This document shows, piece after piece, positions 47,485-58,345 of a DNA stretch of 64,000 nt. The notes under the pieces are model-generated. The model saw nothing but the letters and a program-made list of their open reading frames with translations. It searched no databases and had not been told where the DNA came from. Position 1 is the stretch's first letter; each line of letters opens with the position of its first letter. Origin of the DNA: Liolophura sinensis (lineage: Eukaryota > Mollusca > Polyplacophora > Chitonida > Chitonidae). A program made the position numbers and the translations under genes. The DNA is taken from the NCBI RefSeq assembly GCF_032854445.1, contig NC_088300.1, positions 46,433,682-46,497,681 of the forward strand, in the 5' to 3' direction.

Positions 47485-47640
47485 CTGATAAAGCTGTCCC
47501 GTACGTGGGAAGGGCTGGCGGCAACCTGCGGGTTGTCATGGGGCTCCCTGGGGCTCTGTTCCCTCCCACCATAATGCTGGCCGCCGCCGTATAAGTGAAA
47601 TATTCTTGAGTACGATCACCAATCAAATAAATAAATAAAT
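47485..47640 (+). mobile_element. SINE family B, 3' half
   Basis: CCGTACGTGGGAAGGGCTGG, GCAACCTGCGGGTTGTCATG, CCCTCCCACCATAATGCTGG, GTGAAATATTCTTGAGTACG and CACCAATCAAATAAATAAAT. The tRNA-like head is missing. Confidence 0.85.
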
Positions 47641-48219
47641 GATAAAGCTGTCTTCGGATGAATGGATGACAAACGAAGTGAAGCGCAGTTCACTTGTGCA
47701 GCGACCGGAGAGAGAGGCGTGAACAGGTTGAAGAGTAAACTGGATTTGTGAAAGACAGTGGTGTCTGAAACGATTTCTATATATAGACGGTTCCTTGATC
47801 AGTGATGGTTATCTATCAACTAAATTTCGTGACAGGCAGATCCTACGTAGACATGGTGATATAGTAAAAACCAAATGTTGTTCTGTATAGAATTACTTCT
47901 AGTTATAAAATAGTTTGCAGAAGACAAATGATACTATTTCTGTATAGAAGGCCCACGGGTGTTGTCAAGCAGCCTTTCATATTAGTTATTTAAAAAAAAA
48001 GACAACAGTCCATGTTATCGATGTGGCTGTGGGTGTAAGTCATGTAAACACGGTATATAGCAGCTGTTGGATAGTGAACATCTGAATTCGATGTGAACAA
48101 TGAGACCGAGATAAAATAAACACGTTCCAAAAAGGTACACAATATGTGACATTTGTGTACTTAGAGGTTGTTTGCAAGTTACTGTTGATTTTGATCAGTT
48201 CTTTACTGTCAGGGCAGTT
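47641..48219. other. Nothing recognised
   Basis: Unique DNA between a SINE and a degenerate repeat cluster. Confidence 0.4.
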
Positions 48220-48453
48220 TTCACGCTGCGAGTCTGTATAATAAGAGTGGTGGTGACTCAGTGAATCGTGAATTGGTCAGCAGTTGTCATTATTCTAACA
48301 ACATGTTTCATACGCCGCAAGGCTGTATGAACATTGTTTTGACTCGTCGAATCATGAACCGGTCAGTATTTGTCCATTCTCCCGTTACAAATTCCTTCGG
48401 CGCGAGTGTGTATTATAAGGATGATCGTGACTCACTGAAATAGTGAATCTAAC
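48220..48453 (+). repeat. Degenerate tandem repeat (about 85-90 bp), left part
   Basis: Recurring blocks are CGCTGCGAGTCTGTATAATAAG / CGGCGCGAGTGTGTATTATAAG split over 48232 and 48400, GACTCAGTGAATCGTGAATTGG, GACTCGTCGAATCATGAACCGG and GACTCACTGAAATAGTGAATC. Further units lie at 48838-49110, beyond a SINE that splits the cluster. Confidence 0.55.
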
Positions 48454-48837
48454 CTGTCCAGATAGCTCAGTTGGTAGAGCGTCCGCTTCGGGGGCGGTCC
48501 TGGGTCGAGTCCCACCTAAGTAAAAACTTCCTCGCTTGGCGTTCAGCATTAAAGGAGAAGAAAACTGAAATATCAATCAAATACCATTGAAAAGAATATG
48601 CATTTCCTCGCAGGTGCATGCCATAAAAAATTCTGTTATGAACCTCAAGGTGATAAATTGTAAATAAAGTCCTCGCCAGCATCCGCTTTGGGCGTCTCCA
48701 TTTTGCCTAAGAACTACTCCTGAAGTCTTCTGTGTTAGGAGGAGAATTAGAGTTAGAATTAGGAGAAACTAGGATGTGTCTAACTGTTAAAGTAACTAAT
48801 GAAGTACGACTTTAAACCCCAAACACTCTCTCACTCT
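48454..48837 (+). mobile_element. SINE family A variant with a foreign middle, target duplication present
   Basis: The head CTGTCCAGATAGCTCAGTTG, GTAGAGCGTCCGCTTCGGGG, GGGTCGAGTCCCACCTAAG and CGCTTGGCGTTCAGCATTAA is family A. The tail GAAGTACGACTTTAAACCCC and a CTCTCTCACT end is also family A. The roughly 240 bp between (48555-48798) match no other family A copy here. GTGAATCTAAC (48443-48453) and GTGAATCATCTAAC (48838-48851) look like a target duplication altered by 3 bp. So the chimeric element may have inserted as one unit. Confidence 0.7.
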
Positions 48838-49110
48838 GTGAATCATCTAACGCCAATTGCGTGCGCCCATTTGCCAAGTGTATCGCATTGTCCACGGCGT
48901 CTGGTTTTAATCTATATAATACACAAGGAAAGAGATCTTCTATACGCACCACCAGTGACGCTCGTGTATGTATATACTGGGTGAATGGTGAACCGGTAGG
49001 TATATCCCTCTTATAAATTTCCCGCCTCACGAGTGAAAGCTGATACTGAGCGAATCGTAAACTTGTCAGTGCCCGATAACAAGTTCCATACGCTGCTTGA
49101 CTCTGTGATT
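48838..49110 (+). repeat. Degenerate tandem repeat (about 85-90 bp), right part
   Basis: GGGTGAATGGTGAACCGGTAG and GAGCGAATCGTAAACTTGTCAG, with TTATAAATTTCC and CAAGTTCCATACGCTGC, resemble the units at 48220-48453. It is the same cluster split by the SINE insertion. Confidence 0.5.
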
Positions 49111-49834
49111 ATCATCAGTTGATCACTGCTATTTGAGATGAAGAAACGTCCATCTCTTTTGCCAATATAATAAACCCATTTAGAGATGTATAACCGTCGC
49201 CATCAATCTCGCCTGCAGGTTTAGAAATATTCATTTCATTTTTATTTTAATTCCTTTGGTTTAGATTGAGCTTGGAACACTACATATAGCTGGACGAAAT
49301 GAGCCGTTTTGCCGTATGGTTCAGTATTTGGGATATCTCTGATAATCTGGATAGGTGCTGCATATTGAAGAAAGTTTTCAGGTAGGCTGCACTGGTTTTA
49401 AGACCAGAAGGGGCCATGACGTGTAACCTCTGTCACGAGCATGCAGGTGTGCATGTCACTCTGCTGTATATACGTACAGAATAGGTTCACCGTGCAATCG
49501 GCCGCAGTGGTCAATGACCAGGCATAAGTGCGATTTATAGGTGCTATAAACTCAGCATGCTGTTTTACTGAAGCATGAAATTCAAAACTGCCAGCATGAT
49601 ACGTATCCCTGCACAGATAGAACAGAGCATGTGATTCCCAATAAACTCTCCCCTCTCTTGAGCGGTAAGTGAGGATACCAACATGTAAGTAGCAAAAAGT
49701 TTGCATATAAAGTGTCTTCAACACAGCTTTTTGAGTAATTTCAGACCTGTGACAAGTAATTTGCAATGACCGTCACTGCACTTCATTTACCTAATTTTAC
49801 TTAAGCCGTGGTACAAGGGGCGTCTAAGCATTTA
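49111..49834. other. Nothing recognised
   Basis: Unique DNA. A minus-strand frame of 122 codons (49398-49766) is the longest here, but it has no domain or compositional sign of coding that I can see. Confidence 0.4.
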
Positions 49835-49985
49835 AGCATTTACATGAACAGTTAGAATACAACGTTAACTGAACTAAGCTGACAAGAGGTCGTATTTCAC
49901 CGGTTACGTGTGACCATTTACCAACTAGCACACTGTCTTAGCTGCTCTGGTTTTACTCTCTGAGCTGTAAGTCTTTTATTAAATT
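49835..49985 (+). repeat. Dispersed repeat family R, copy (plus)
   Basis: CATTTACATGAACAGTTAGA, CTGACAAGAGGTCGTATTTC, ACCGGTTACGTGTGACCATT, CACTGTCTTAGCTGCTCTGG and TTTTACTCTCTGAGCTGTAA. This and the 63440 copy best show the family's central 140 bp. Confidence 0.8.
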
Positions 49986-51082
49986 TAGTGTCATTTAAGA
50001 AAAGTATGCAGAGAAATGTTGTGATGGTTGAAAGTCGCTATGTATAGGATATGTATGGGGAAGAGCTGATGTGTGGATGTGTGGATGACCTTATGATGTA
50101 GTCTTTAGACCAGGTTAACACCGTCTTCCCGCGGTTCCATCATCAGCTTTATCCAGTGCCGTTACCTTTCTACGGTTTCATTTGGCCCGCCGGGCTTACT
50201 GTTACCACCTTTACCTCCCCCCCTGTCAGGTTGTGTATGAATATTTTACAAAAACGCCTAAGACGACGAATATGCAGAGAATGTTTTTATGGTATAGACT
50301 GAATTTCTATGTAAGTACATTCTGTGAATAGTTCCATTCCTGACAAACAAACGTAATAACACAGATCTGTTGTGTCACGCACGGCTGCTGTTCCTGCTGA
50401 ACTACAAAGGACGGGAGAGCAAGAGCCGTCGAAAGAACTAACGTCCGACAGCCTGATATATCCCACCCCCAGTATCGCCAGATCACCGCACACCATATCT
50501 TTTTATACAGCATATCTAAGCTTTGCTGAACTGGCCCCTCCGGCTCTAAAAATGCCTACTTCCTGATTTTTTACGTTATTTTTTTAAAATTTATTTGACA
50601 TGAGCGATTATCTTCGCATCTTTCTGCCTCCCAATGTCCGGTTGTTGCTACGCTTGCCTTTGGTTCCATGAATAGACTGGCACCCGCTGCAGATTCTCTC
50701 TTCGGCACCTGGGAAACATCGTTAGAAGAGCTCTGTAAAATATGTATGTGTGCACCGAGACATCAGCTTGATGTCCAGTTGATATATATTTGACATTCAC
50801 GGGTATTTATGGCTGGTTTACAATTTATGATACGCCACATGCAATCAACTAATATCAAGCTGACCAATATGCGGTCATACATCAGCACGATTTTTCTCAC
50901 GGTATGTAGCCAACGTGCACATAATAAAGATTTTACTCACAACATTCATAGCCAACAACAGTAGTAGCAAAAGAATATTTTGGAGTATATAAAGCATTTG
51001 CATATTGAAAATCTTGCACAAAATATACTTGTTATGTTTTCTAGCTTTTACACGATGGAAATTTACTCACAGTGTTCTTGGT
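49986..51082. other. Nothing recognised
   Basis: Unique DNA. Overlapping short frames on three phases near 50287-50566 indicate an open stretch by chance. Confidence 0.4.
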
Positions 51083-51174
51083 ATGTAGAGAACATTGCTC
51101 CCAATATGTAGAGAACATTGCTTCCAGTATGTAGAGAACATTGCTCCCAGTATGTAGAGAACATTGCTCCCAGT
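51083..51174 (+). repeat. 23-bp minisatellite, four units
   Basis: Units of ATGTAGAGAACATTGCTCCC plus AGT start at 51083, 51106, 51129 and 51152, with one or two changes among them. Confidence 0.93.
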
Positions 51175-51358
51175 AATCACACTATTGGGACTTACCAACA
51201 CAGAATACTTTCAGATCGGCATGCACCTTGCAAAGTTTTTTTTATTCATTTTACGAATTATTTTTACGCGACTGTACACAAATTTGATGAACCGATATTA
51301 ATGAAATAAAATATCCGCCTCCAGTCTTCAGCAACTCTCTTTATTCTAGTTCGCCTAG

Positions 51359-51607
51359 TTGGCAAAATATGAGATGCGTCCCCCAGAAAGTTCCCGAAAA
51401 TCTGAAAAAAAACAAAACAGCAAAACGGTAAAACTCTTGCAAGTAATCTTACAGTTGTGCTTTCTAGGAATAAGTTTTACGTTCGTAAGTCTCTCTGTAA
51501 CCATGACAATATCAGCAACCAATCAACTGGTGAGAATTTTAATAGTTATAGTGCTGGGTTTGTGCAGGATTGTGGAATTGAACATAATCTGTGCTAAGTG
51601 TGACTAA
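51359..51607 (+). CDS. Open frame with two hydrophobic segments, unproven
   Basis: An 82-codon frame. A charged N-terminal part (about residues 1-25, rich in K, S and E) is followed by two hydrophobic segments (about 29-50 and 57-79) that could each span a membrane. No family is recognised, no partner exon is evident, and upstream there is only AT-rich DNA. A donor-like TTCGTAAGT lies inside it near 51484, so it could also be an exon fragment. Most likely a chance frame. Listed because the hydrophobic pattern is unusual in this window. Confidence 0.12.
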   Translation: MAKYEMRPPESSRKSEKKQNSKTVKLLQVILQLCFLGISFTFVSLSVTMTISATNQLVRILIVIVLGLCRIVELNIICAKCD

Positions 51608-52388
51608 GCTTTAAAGTGAAAGGTATTGCGCTGTTCACGGGATACTTCCGCACCGAATGGGTCTCTTAGCGCAATTTTATTTTCATCACGCAGCTAGACA
51701 TTTTAGTAATTCCTTGTTGATCTGTGTGAAAGCAAGAACCTGATTATATATACGCTACCATTTTCTGCTGGTGGACACTCATTTCTTTACGGGCAAAATC
51801 ATTAGCAAAATATTTGCATGCGTGGTATTGCTGTTTTCTCCACCGATAAATCTGTACAGTGTATAACTGAAACATGATTTGAATAAGGCGTTGAACACCA
51901 TTCAAGTCAATAGATATAAAAAAAAACTATTGAAAAAGTTTTAAAAGGTGTCGTATTCAACACCGTGACTTAAATCACAGCACAGAATTTCCATAGCACT
52001 TTCTTAATTACTCTTTGGCAGTGGCGTGGTCGATTTTGTCACCCCGCCTTAACAAAAGTGGTAGTTTCAGTTTGAACATTGTTAACAATCCTTATAGTTA
52101 AAATTGGATAGCACTTTACCGAAAGGCCCTGCATATGGCGTGCATATCCCGTGTGTTGTGTGACGATTTCAGAGAGTTACATGACTACAAAAACGAGACG
52201 ATTTTCCTCAAGACGCCTGTCTATATAAGTTTCCTGAATCCTCTTGTGAGTAAATAGTAAACTTCTAATTCTGTCCAATTCTGGTTATCGAGGGCCCACG
52301 AAGGATGGATTTAAATCGTGTTCAATAAATCAGTAAAATATATATTTTCGATTAACAAACCTCTTAGAACATTTATATGATTCCTGTC
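51608..52388. other. No gene; one SINE fragment
   Basis: At about 51838-51921 GTTTTCTCCACCGATAAAT and a GCGTTGAACACCATTCAAGT end resemble the 3' end of SINE family B. The rest is unique. Confidence 0.45.
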
Positions 52389-52626
52389 CACTAAAAGATT
52401 AATCTGTTAAATTTAACAGAAAGCCTGTTATTTGAGTGATGCTAGAATATGTTCTGTTATTGTTATTGCAGCAGTCTATTCTTTTAAATATAACACGCAT
52501 ATTTTATTAATTCAACGTAACCATTCTATTATACTAACAGCATATTATGTTGAATATGACAGAATATTGTGTTATAATTACCGAGTACATTCTAGCATCA
52601 CTCACAACAAACTTATTTTTGGAGTG
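52389..52626. mobile_element. MITE, copy 2 of the family at 3019-3234
   Basis: Left end CACTAAAAGATTAATCTG with GAGTGATGCTAGAATATG. Right end ATTCTAGCATCACTCACAAC and TTTTTGGAGTG. The middle TATTAATTCAACGTAACCAT matches TATTAATTCAACGTAAAGAT in copy 1. Termini are less well kept than in copy 1. The 110-codon frame starting inside it is chance. Confidence 0.75.
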
Positions 52627-53924
52627 TATTCATATCGCGATTATTGTCTTAAAACAACGTCCATATTGCTTGGAATACGAACGTCTGTTTCAACGGATAG
52701 ATTCTTAGTGCCTCGGTGGTTTTTGTTCAACGTGAAACTTGTGAGTAGTGACCGCCACGTCTAATATGTCTTTATATACGTATATGTAAATGTTTGGGGT
52801 GAGGACTAGATTGTTAAGTCTTTTAAAAAGTAAATAACTCACATTTTAACTTGGATGTAACCTCGTTCCAGAAGAAAATATGAGACGGAAATATAAAAGG
52901 CTGTTGCTGCCATCTCGCTCCTAAAACAATCGCACGCGGATAGTTTTGATATCTCCCTATATTTCTGTCACAAATTATCCGTGCAGTTCCTTATTCGGCG
53001 TTCAATTTTCCGCGTTTTGGTTATTCGTTCTTTTTTTTGGGGGGGGGGGAGGTTCCTTAAGTTTTGGCAGCCTTTTGGCAACACATTTGCATCGTCTAGA
53101 GTCGTGTGGGTCGGTAAAAGACTATTTGTATAATGTCCCAATTGAACAGGAGGTGTCGACATTTTTTTTTCCTTCTGAAAACACCCTTCCTTCATTTGAT
53201 TGCTCAATTCTTCTGACTATCCAATGTGAACATCCATATTGCCTACCTTAATTCCATCCGTATGAGAGTGATGTGTAAGTTGTTGACCACCATGGTCTCT
53301 ACTTCGAGCTTGCGTTTATCTCTCGCAGAACTTGAACTGCTGATAATTGCAAACTGTCAGCATTTATTTGGGTATTTAGAAAGCATCAAGAAATAATCCT
53401 TAGACCAAAACTTTTGTCGTAAGTGGCCGGTTTTGTTCACTGTGCTAAAAGTCTTTCATTACGTTTTCTACTTAAAAAGCCCTCAAATATTGTTATTTTG
53501 TGGGCAAGCTGTCCTCGTCAATCAATTCGCCCGTTTGGAGGAAGTAATTTCTTTCTTATTAATCCTTCGATCAAGAGAAATCGTTTTGATGTGTGAGTGT
53601 AATGCGACCATTAATGCCAGTGAAGGCGTTATTCATATTTAATGCAGATTTTCTAGTTGATGCCACTTCAGTACAGATTTATCTCACGTAGCCGTCACTT
53701 AACAAGTTTGTTCACCCTGTAATTCAAGCTGGAATGTAATCCTTTGACGTCACACCGTTACGACATGTCAAAAATCGGTCTTCCGTTGCCGGCAGCTATA
53801 ACCAATGTCATTTCAGACTGCATCTTACTTCTAGACGTGTCTTGTTCGTCATCAGCATTCAACAAAAACCCTCCATTGTGTAAGTGAACGTTCCAGATTC
53901 AACAACTGGTGTTCGCTAATAATA
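52627..53924. other. Nothing recognised
   Basis: Unique DNA with a T/G run at about 53031-53049. Short frames crossing that run have no domain. Confidence 0.4.
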
Positions 53925-54262
53925 TGGACGGCGCCTTTGTTGTGGTGACTGTGGAAGCGTTTCCGCGAAAAATGTAGTCGCTGAAATCCTACGCTGTGAG
54001 AAGTATGGAAATGTATCCGAAAAATGCAGCCGTCGAAACCTGCACTGTGAGGAGTATGGATGTGAATGTTAAAAAATATAATCGTCGAAACCTGTACACT
54101 GTGAGGAATACGGAAGTGAATTTGAAAAGAAATGCAGTCGTCCAAACCTATACACTGTGAGGAATATGGAAGTGGGTTCGTAAACTGGTGTCGTCGAAAC
54201 CTGCATTGTGAAGACCATAAAAGTGTGTCCGAACATAGCAGTTGTTGAAATCTGAAGCGGAC
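53925..54262 (+). repeat. Degenerate tandem repeat of about 50-60 bp, five to six units
   Basis: Repeated blocks are GTCGAAACCTGCACTGTGAG (about 54032), GTCGAAACCTGTACACTGTG (about 54083), GTCCAAACCTATACACTGTG (about 54138), GTCGAAACCTGCATTGTGAA (about 54193), each followed by a GGAATATGGAAGTG-like block, and older units on either side. The minus-strand frame of 141 codons across it follows from the repetition. Confidence 0.85.
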
Positions 54263-54874
54263 AAAGATAAAAGTCAAAAATATAGATACAAAGATGACAG
54301 CAAAAAAAGTATTCGATCAGAATTTTCACTGGTTCCTAAAATCTTTTCAATAAAAGTACCTGAATTTTTTGAAATAGTTTTCGAAACCTAGAAAGTTCTT
54401 CATAAAAGAGTCCTAGAAATTTTTTGATTTTTCGACTGAAGGAAAATCCGGTTATCTCCACATGGAACTGTAAGCGTAAACTTAATAGTTCCTTACAGTA
54501 TTGAAAACTAAATGTGAATACAGTGGTAGAAATGTTTGAAAAACATCTTCATAGCAAAATGGTCTCCGTAATAGAGCCCGCTCCTTTGTATTCACCAGCT
54601 GTATATATGGACGACGGCACTATGTCAGTACATAATACATTAAGGAACCAGCCAAGGAAATATATGCAGCTCCCTGGATTGAAAGACCACTGACTCAGAG
54701 GGCACCTTATCTGGATTCCTCTATTTATCAAAACAACCAGGCTTCCTTTCAAGTTGATTGCATTCAAGAGAGATGACTAATTTCAGTATTATTATTATTA
54801 TTCATTATTATGTATAGCATTGTCCCAGAAAGCCCTGCATATCGTGTATATCTAGCCTAGTTTTATATTTGTAT
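54263..54874. other. Nothing recognised
   Basis: AT-rich unique DNA with a short TTA/ATT tract near 54786-54808. Confidence 0.4.
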
Positions 54875-55043
54875 GTTTGGGGTTTTACGTCGTTCATCAC
54901 TCACATCACGATGAGGAGTCAATAAGTATGTGTAAATATACTATCTTCGAGGCTGCTGCCACTAAAACATCGTGCCGAAGTCACCAACTATGATTAACAT
55001 CGGGTAAACCAGTCCTTTTTCCTTGCTCTATAACCTCTCAGTG
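54875..55043 (+). mobile_element. SINE family C, diverged copy
   Basis: GTTTGGGGTTTTACGTCG, CATCACGATGAGGAGTC, GCTGCTGCCACTAAAACATC, GTGCCGAAGTCACC, CCAGTCCTTTTTCCTTGCTC and AACCTCTCAGTG. The 3' blocks are shared with 32919-33025. Confidence 0.65.
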
Positions 55044-56698
55044 TTTTAGAGTTTAATATGTTAAAGTGTGCGCTATCAATTTCGATTTCTATCTACGTCA
55101 GAATTTTTTTCTTGAAACATTAAATCAAAGCTTTACCATCAAGCGCAATTAACAGTAATAGCATGGAGGATCTTTAGCGCTATATTTTGGTTGACGTATA
55201 TAATTCCATATATATGGCTATGCCATACTACCACAAGTAGCGTGCACTGTTCTCTACAAATTATAAACAAATAAGCATAGCATAACCATCGTTTTTTTGA
55301 GCTGTTGTTTCAGCAAGTGAAATCATAGCATTTCGTCTCTTTATAGTAACGACCATGCAGGCCAAAACAGTTTTCTGTTCCATCCAAACCAGACAAATTT
55401 GATATATTTTAACGAGGTGCAATATAACAGGGCAGTAATTTATAGTGTATTAACAGCCTATATTGCCTGTGTGGCAGTAATATCCATTCAGTGCTACAGC
55501 ACTCTTCACTTCGGAGACAAATCTTGGAACCAATAACAAGAACAGTGTATGTGTAACATTGACCAGCGGCTAGGGGCTGTATAAACATGGCGCCGTTTTA
55601 ATATCCCTGCTGTGCTTATAAATAAACGGTTGCAATAAAAGCGTAACTGAAATATTTTCATAAGCTCACTTGCGGCATAGCAAGACTTTGTGTGCATTAA
55701 ACACTAATGTGGAGATGTATTGAAGTTGACGTGTTGGATATTACATGCGTTATGTCAATGGCTGGAAACTATTGATTATTCTTCTACATCCAGGTAAATA
55801 TCTTCGTTAAAATATGTATTAACTTTTATGTTACGAATGCTTGCTTTGACGCCTAGATTTAGCTTCTTTTAATTGTGTATTAATTTTATATTATTTTATG
55901 TTATTTTATTTTATATTATATTATTGCCCTTGAATGTTGTTTTCCGGTTGACGGGTTGAACTGTATGTGATTTGGACTCCTCGCTTACTGTGGAAAACCT
56001 TCACAAGGATTAGGAGCCGTGACAGTGACGCAATGTGTGTCAGAGCACCGAGAATAACCACAGTAAAACAGTTTGTATTTAGACAGTATCAAATCCATAG
56101 GCGTGCCACTGCCTTAAGTTTCTAGTTTTATACAGATCTAGTGGTCATCGAGTCTGTGAAAATCGATAGTGTTGAATGGTGCATAGCATGTGGGACATAT
56201 AACAGCCCTTCGGTATCCTCTTGATGCGGTGAACATTCTGGCCGCTGAAAAGAAGAACATAGCAGATAGAAAATCGACGATGTATCACCCTACTTGTACG
56301 ATGACCATGCAGACTATCAAAACCCAGGATGTATGCACCGTAAGGACCGATAAACCAGAGTGAAAATGTCTCATCATGCAGTATACGGATTACCTCGCAG
56401 GCAATTAATTAAGACATTATATACGTCTAAAATAATAAGAAAATGACCTCAACCCCCCACAACCAATCGCCGTCTGTCCTCCCTCCCAGCATATGCGTAC
56501 AACTGACAATCCAATCAATACTGACGCAAGATCTCCGTAATTATAGATCAATTGATTATATTTTTACACTGTTCATCTTCCATACCCATATAATTCTACT
56601 TTTACCTTAAATTCAACTAAATCGTTGTCTATGCGTTTTCTCCACAAGCTTTTCAACTCTCTTTTAGTTGATTTATTTGACAGTTAATAACTTAACAT
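55044..56698. other. Nothing recognised
   Basis: AT-rich DNA, including a TATTT/TTATA-rich stretch at about 55885-55928. No open frame of note. Confidence 0.4.
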
Positions 56699-56709
56699 CT
56701 TACTCAAGA

Positions 56710-56938
56710 CCGGCCCGGATAGCACAGTTGGTAGAGCGTATAATGGCTCAGTATAATGTCTCGGGCGTGGCGGCTTACTTGCCAGTTTACTTGCCTTCGG
56801 TAAGTCGTCTCAGTGAAGCAGCACTAGATAAAAGAGCTTTGGAACTCCGCCCTGCAAGAAGGAGGCACATTACACACACCCTAAAGGATTCCTGACTGAA
56901 AAATTGTTGAGTACCACATTCAACCCCAAGCACTCGCT
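56710..56938 (+). mobile_element. SINE family A, internally deleted (229 bp), with target duplication
   Basis: CCGGCCCGGATAGCACAGTTG and GTAGAGCG run straight into TATAATGGCTCAGTATAATG, then GTAAGTCGTCTCAGTGAAGC, GACTGAAAAATTGTTGAGTA and a CAAGCACTCGCT end. About 120 bp, including the B-box half of the tRNA-like head, are missing. An 11-bp duplication, CTTACTCAAGA (56699-56709 and 56939-56949), is perfect. Confidence 0.9.
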
Positions 56939-56970
56939 CTTACTCAAGAACATTTCTCTTAAATTCACAG

Positions 56971-57005
56971 TGCGTGTGTGTGTGTGCGCGCGTGTGTGTG
57001 TGTGT
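56971..57005. repeat. TG/CG dinucleotide microsatellite
   Basis: A GTGTGTGT run interrupted by GCGCGC. Confidence 0.95.
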
Positions 57006-58189
57006 ATTTATATGTGTGTCGTGTCTGTATAAGGGAAGTATTGGGATTTTGTCTGTGGACAGTTATGCAGTAATTAGGGTTTGGGTTGCAGCCATACGCT
57101 TCTTGATATAACCAAATCAGCAAGTATAGTATAGAAACGTCTTAATTTCTTAAACTAAACCGAGTTATCGGTCGTGTACTGTCGTGTGAGTCAAACCGGA
57201 ATGTCACATGTGATGTGTCCCAGTGTCGCTGAAAACTGAGGAATGTTTCTCCTTTAGAAGTTACCAGCTCTATTTATGTACTATTTCTGAAATATTCTTT
57301 GATGGAACAGGTATTTAAGGTTGGCGAATCTCTGACGTGACGCTGAGATGAAAGAGGTCCATGGCTTGTCGTGTCTCTTAAATCAGCTTATCGCCTGTCA
57401 CTTTTCTTAACCCAGATTTTCACATGTTGTATGTCTGCTTTCTTTTGTCTTTTTGTCATCGACTAAGTCTGTTAAGCTATAGAGTACAATGTTTGAAACA
57501 AATATGATAAAAATGATAATAATGGTAATAGTGATAATAAACAACCATGCTGTAACCGAGCGTGAAACCATCATACGCCACCCGTGAAAACTGCTCGCAT
57601 GTAAATACCCTAGATCACGCCATTTATGGAATGTAAAAAGTTGAATACAAAAATCCTCCCCATGCGTTCCTCCAATCAGAGTTTTTACAGTGTTATATAC
57701 AAATCTATATATGGGCAGTGATGATGCTTGATGTTATACTTAACCAGCTTGGTGTTATTAATCTTCATGCATGTAAAGGTAAATAACCGCTGTGCCTGAT
57801 GAGCTATTCAGTGACCAGTATAACTTAGAGAGAGTGTGTTAATCTGGTTGCGTTAATATCATTCTCGTGTCAGCAGGGGGGAAATCGCACATTATGTGAT
57901 GTAACAGGAGATGCCAATGGTTTTCTAAATGGTGGACCATTCATCAACGATGGGAAAGCTTTGAAAAGGCTGAAAGATAATCAGTGAACTGTTCTGTGAG
58001 GTTTTGAAGGCATTTGCTTTTAGACATTTTAGGTGGGTCTATATAATTTCAGCCCATGCATCTAAAATGTCACGAAGGTAGACTAAAGCCCTCAGCTGTT
58101 TGCCTTTTCACATGTGACAGATCACAATATTCCGATCTGAATAAGATATCAATGTGTCTGGGAAAGCTTTTCATCTGAGCTGCACATGC
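57006..58189. other. Nothing recognised
   Basis: Unique DNA with a short GATAAT/AATGAT-rich stretch near 57507-57540. Confidence 0.4.
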
Positions 58190-58345
58190 ACGTTTGCCCA
58201 TGATGTTACTCGCCAATAAATCAGGCCCTTGACCAGTTTTGATGGTGTATTCAAGATGTTCCTGTTTCCTCCTAGCATGGGCCAGTTTTGGTGGTGTACT
58301 CTTGAACACCACTTTAAACACCAATGAAATAAACAAATACATGTA
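58190..58345 (+). mobile_element. SINE family B, strongly diverged 3' part
   Basis: TTTCCTCCTAGCATGGGCCA, GTACTCTTGAACACCAC and AAACACCAATGAAATAAAC keep the family's order of blocks. A GACCAGTTTTGATGGTGTA / GGCCAGTTTTGGTGGTGTA duplication is visible inside. Confidence 0.55.

Noticed and set aside
49398-49766. Minus-strand frame of 122 codons as a gene
   Set aside because: No domain, signal peptide or repeat pattern is visible. The length is within chance for 64 kb in six frames.
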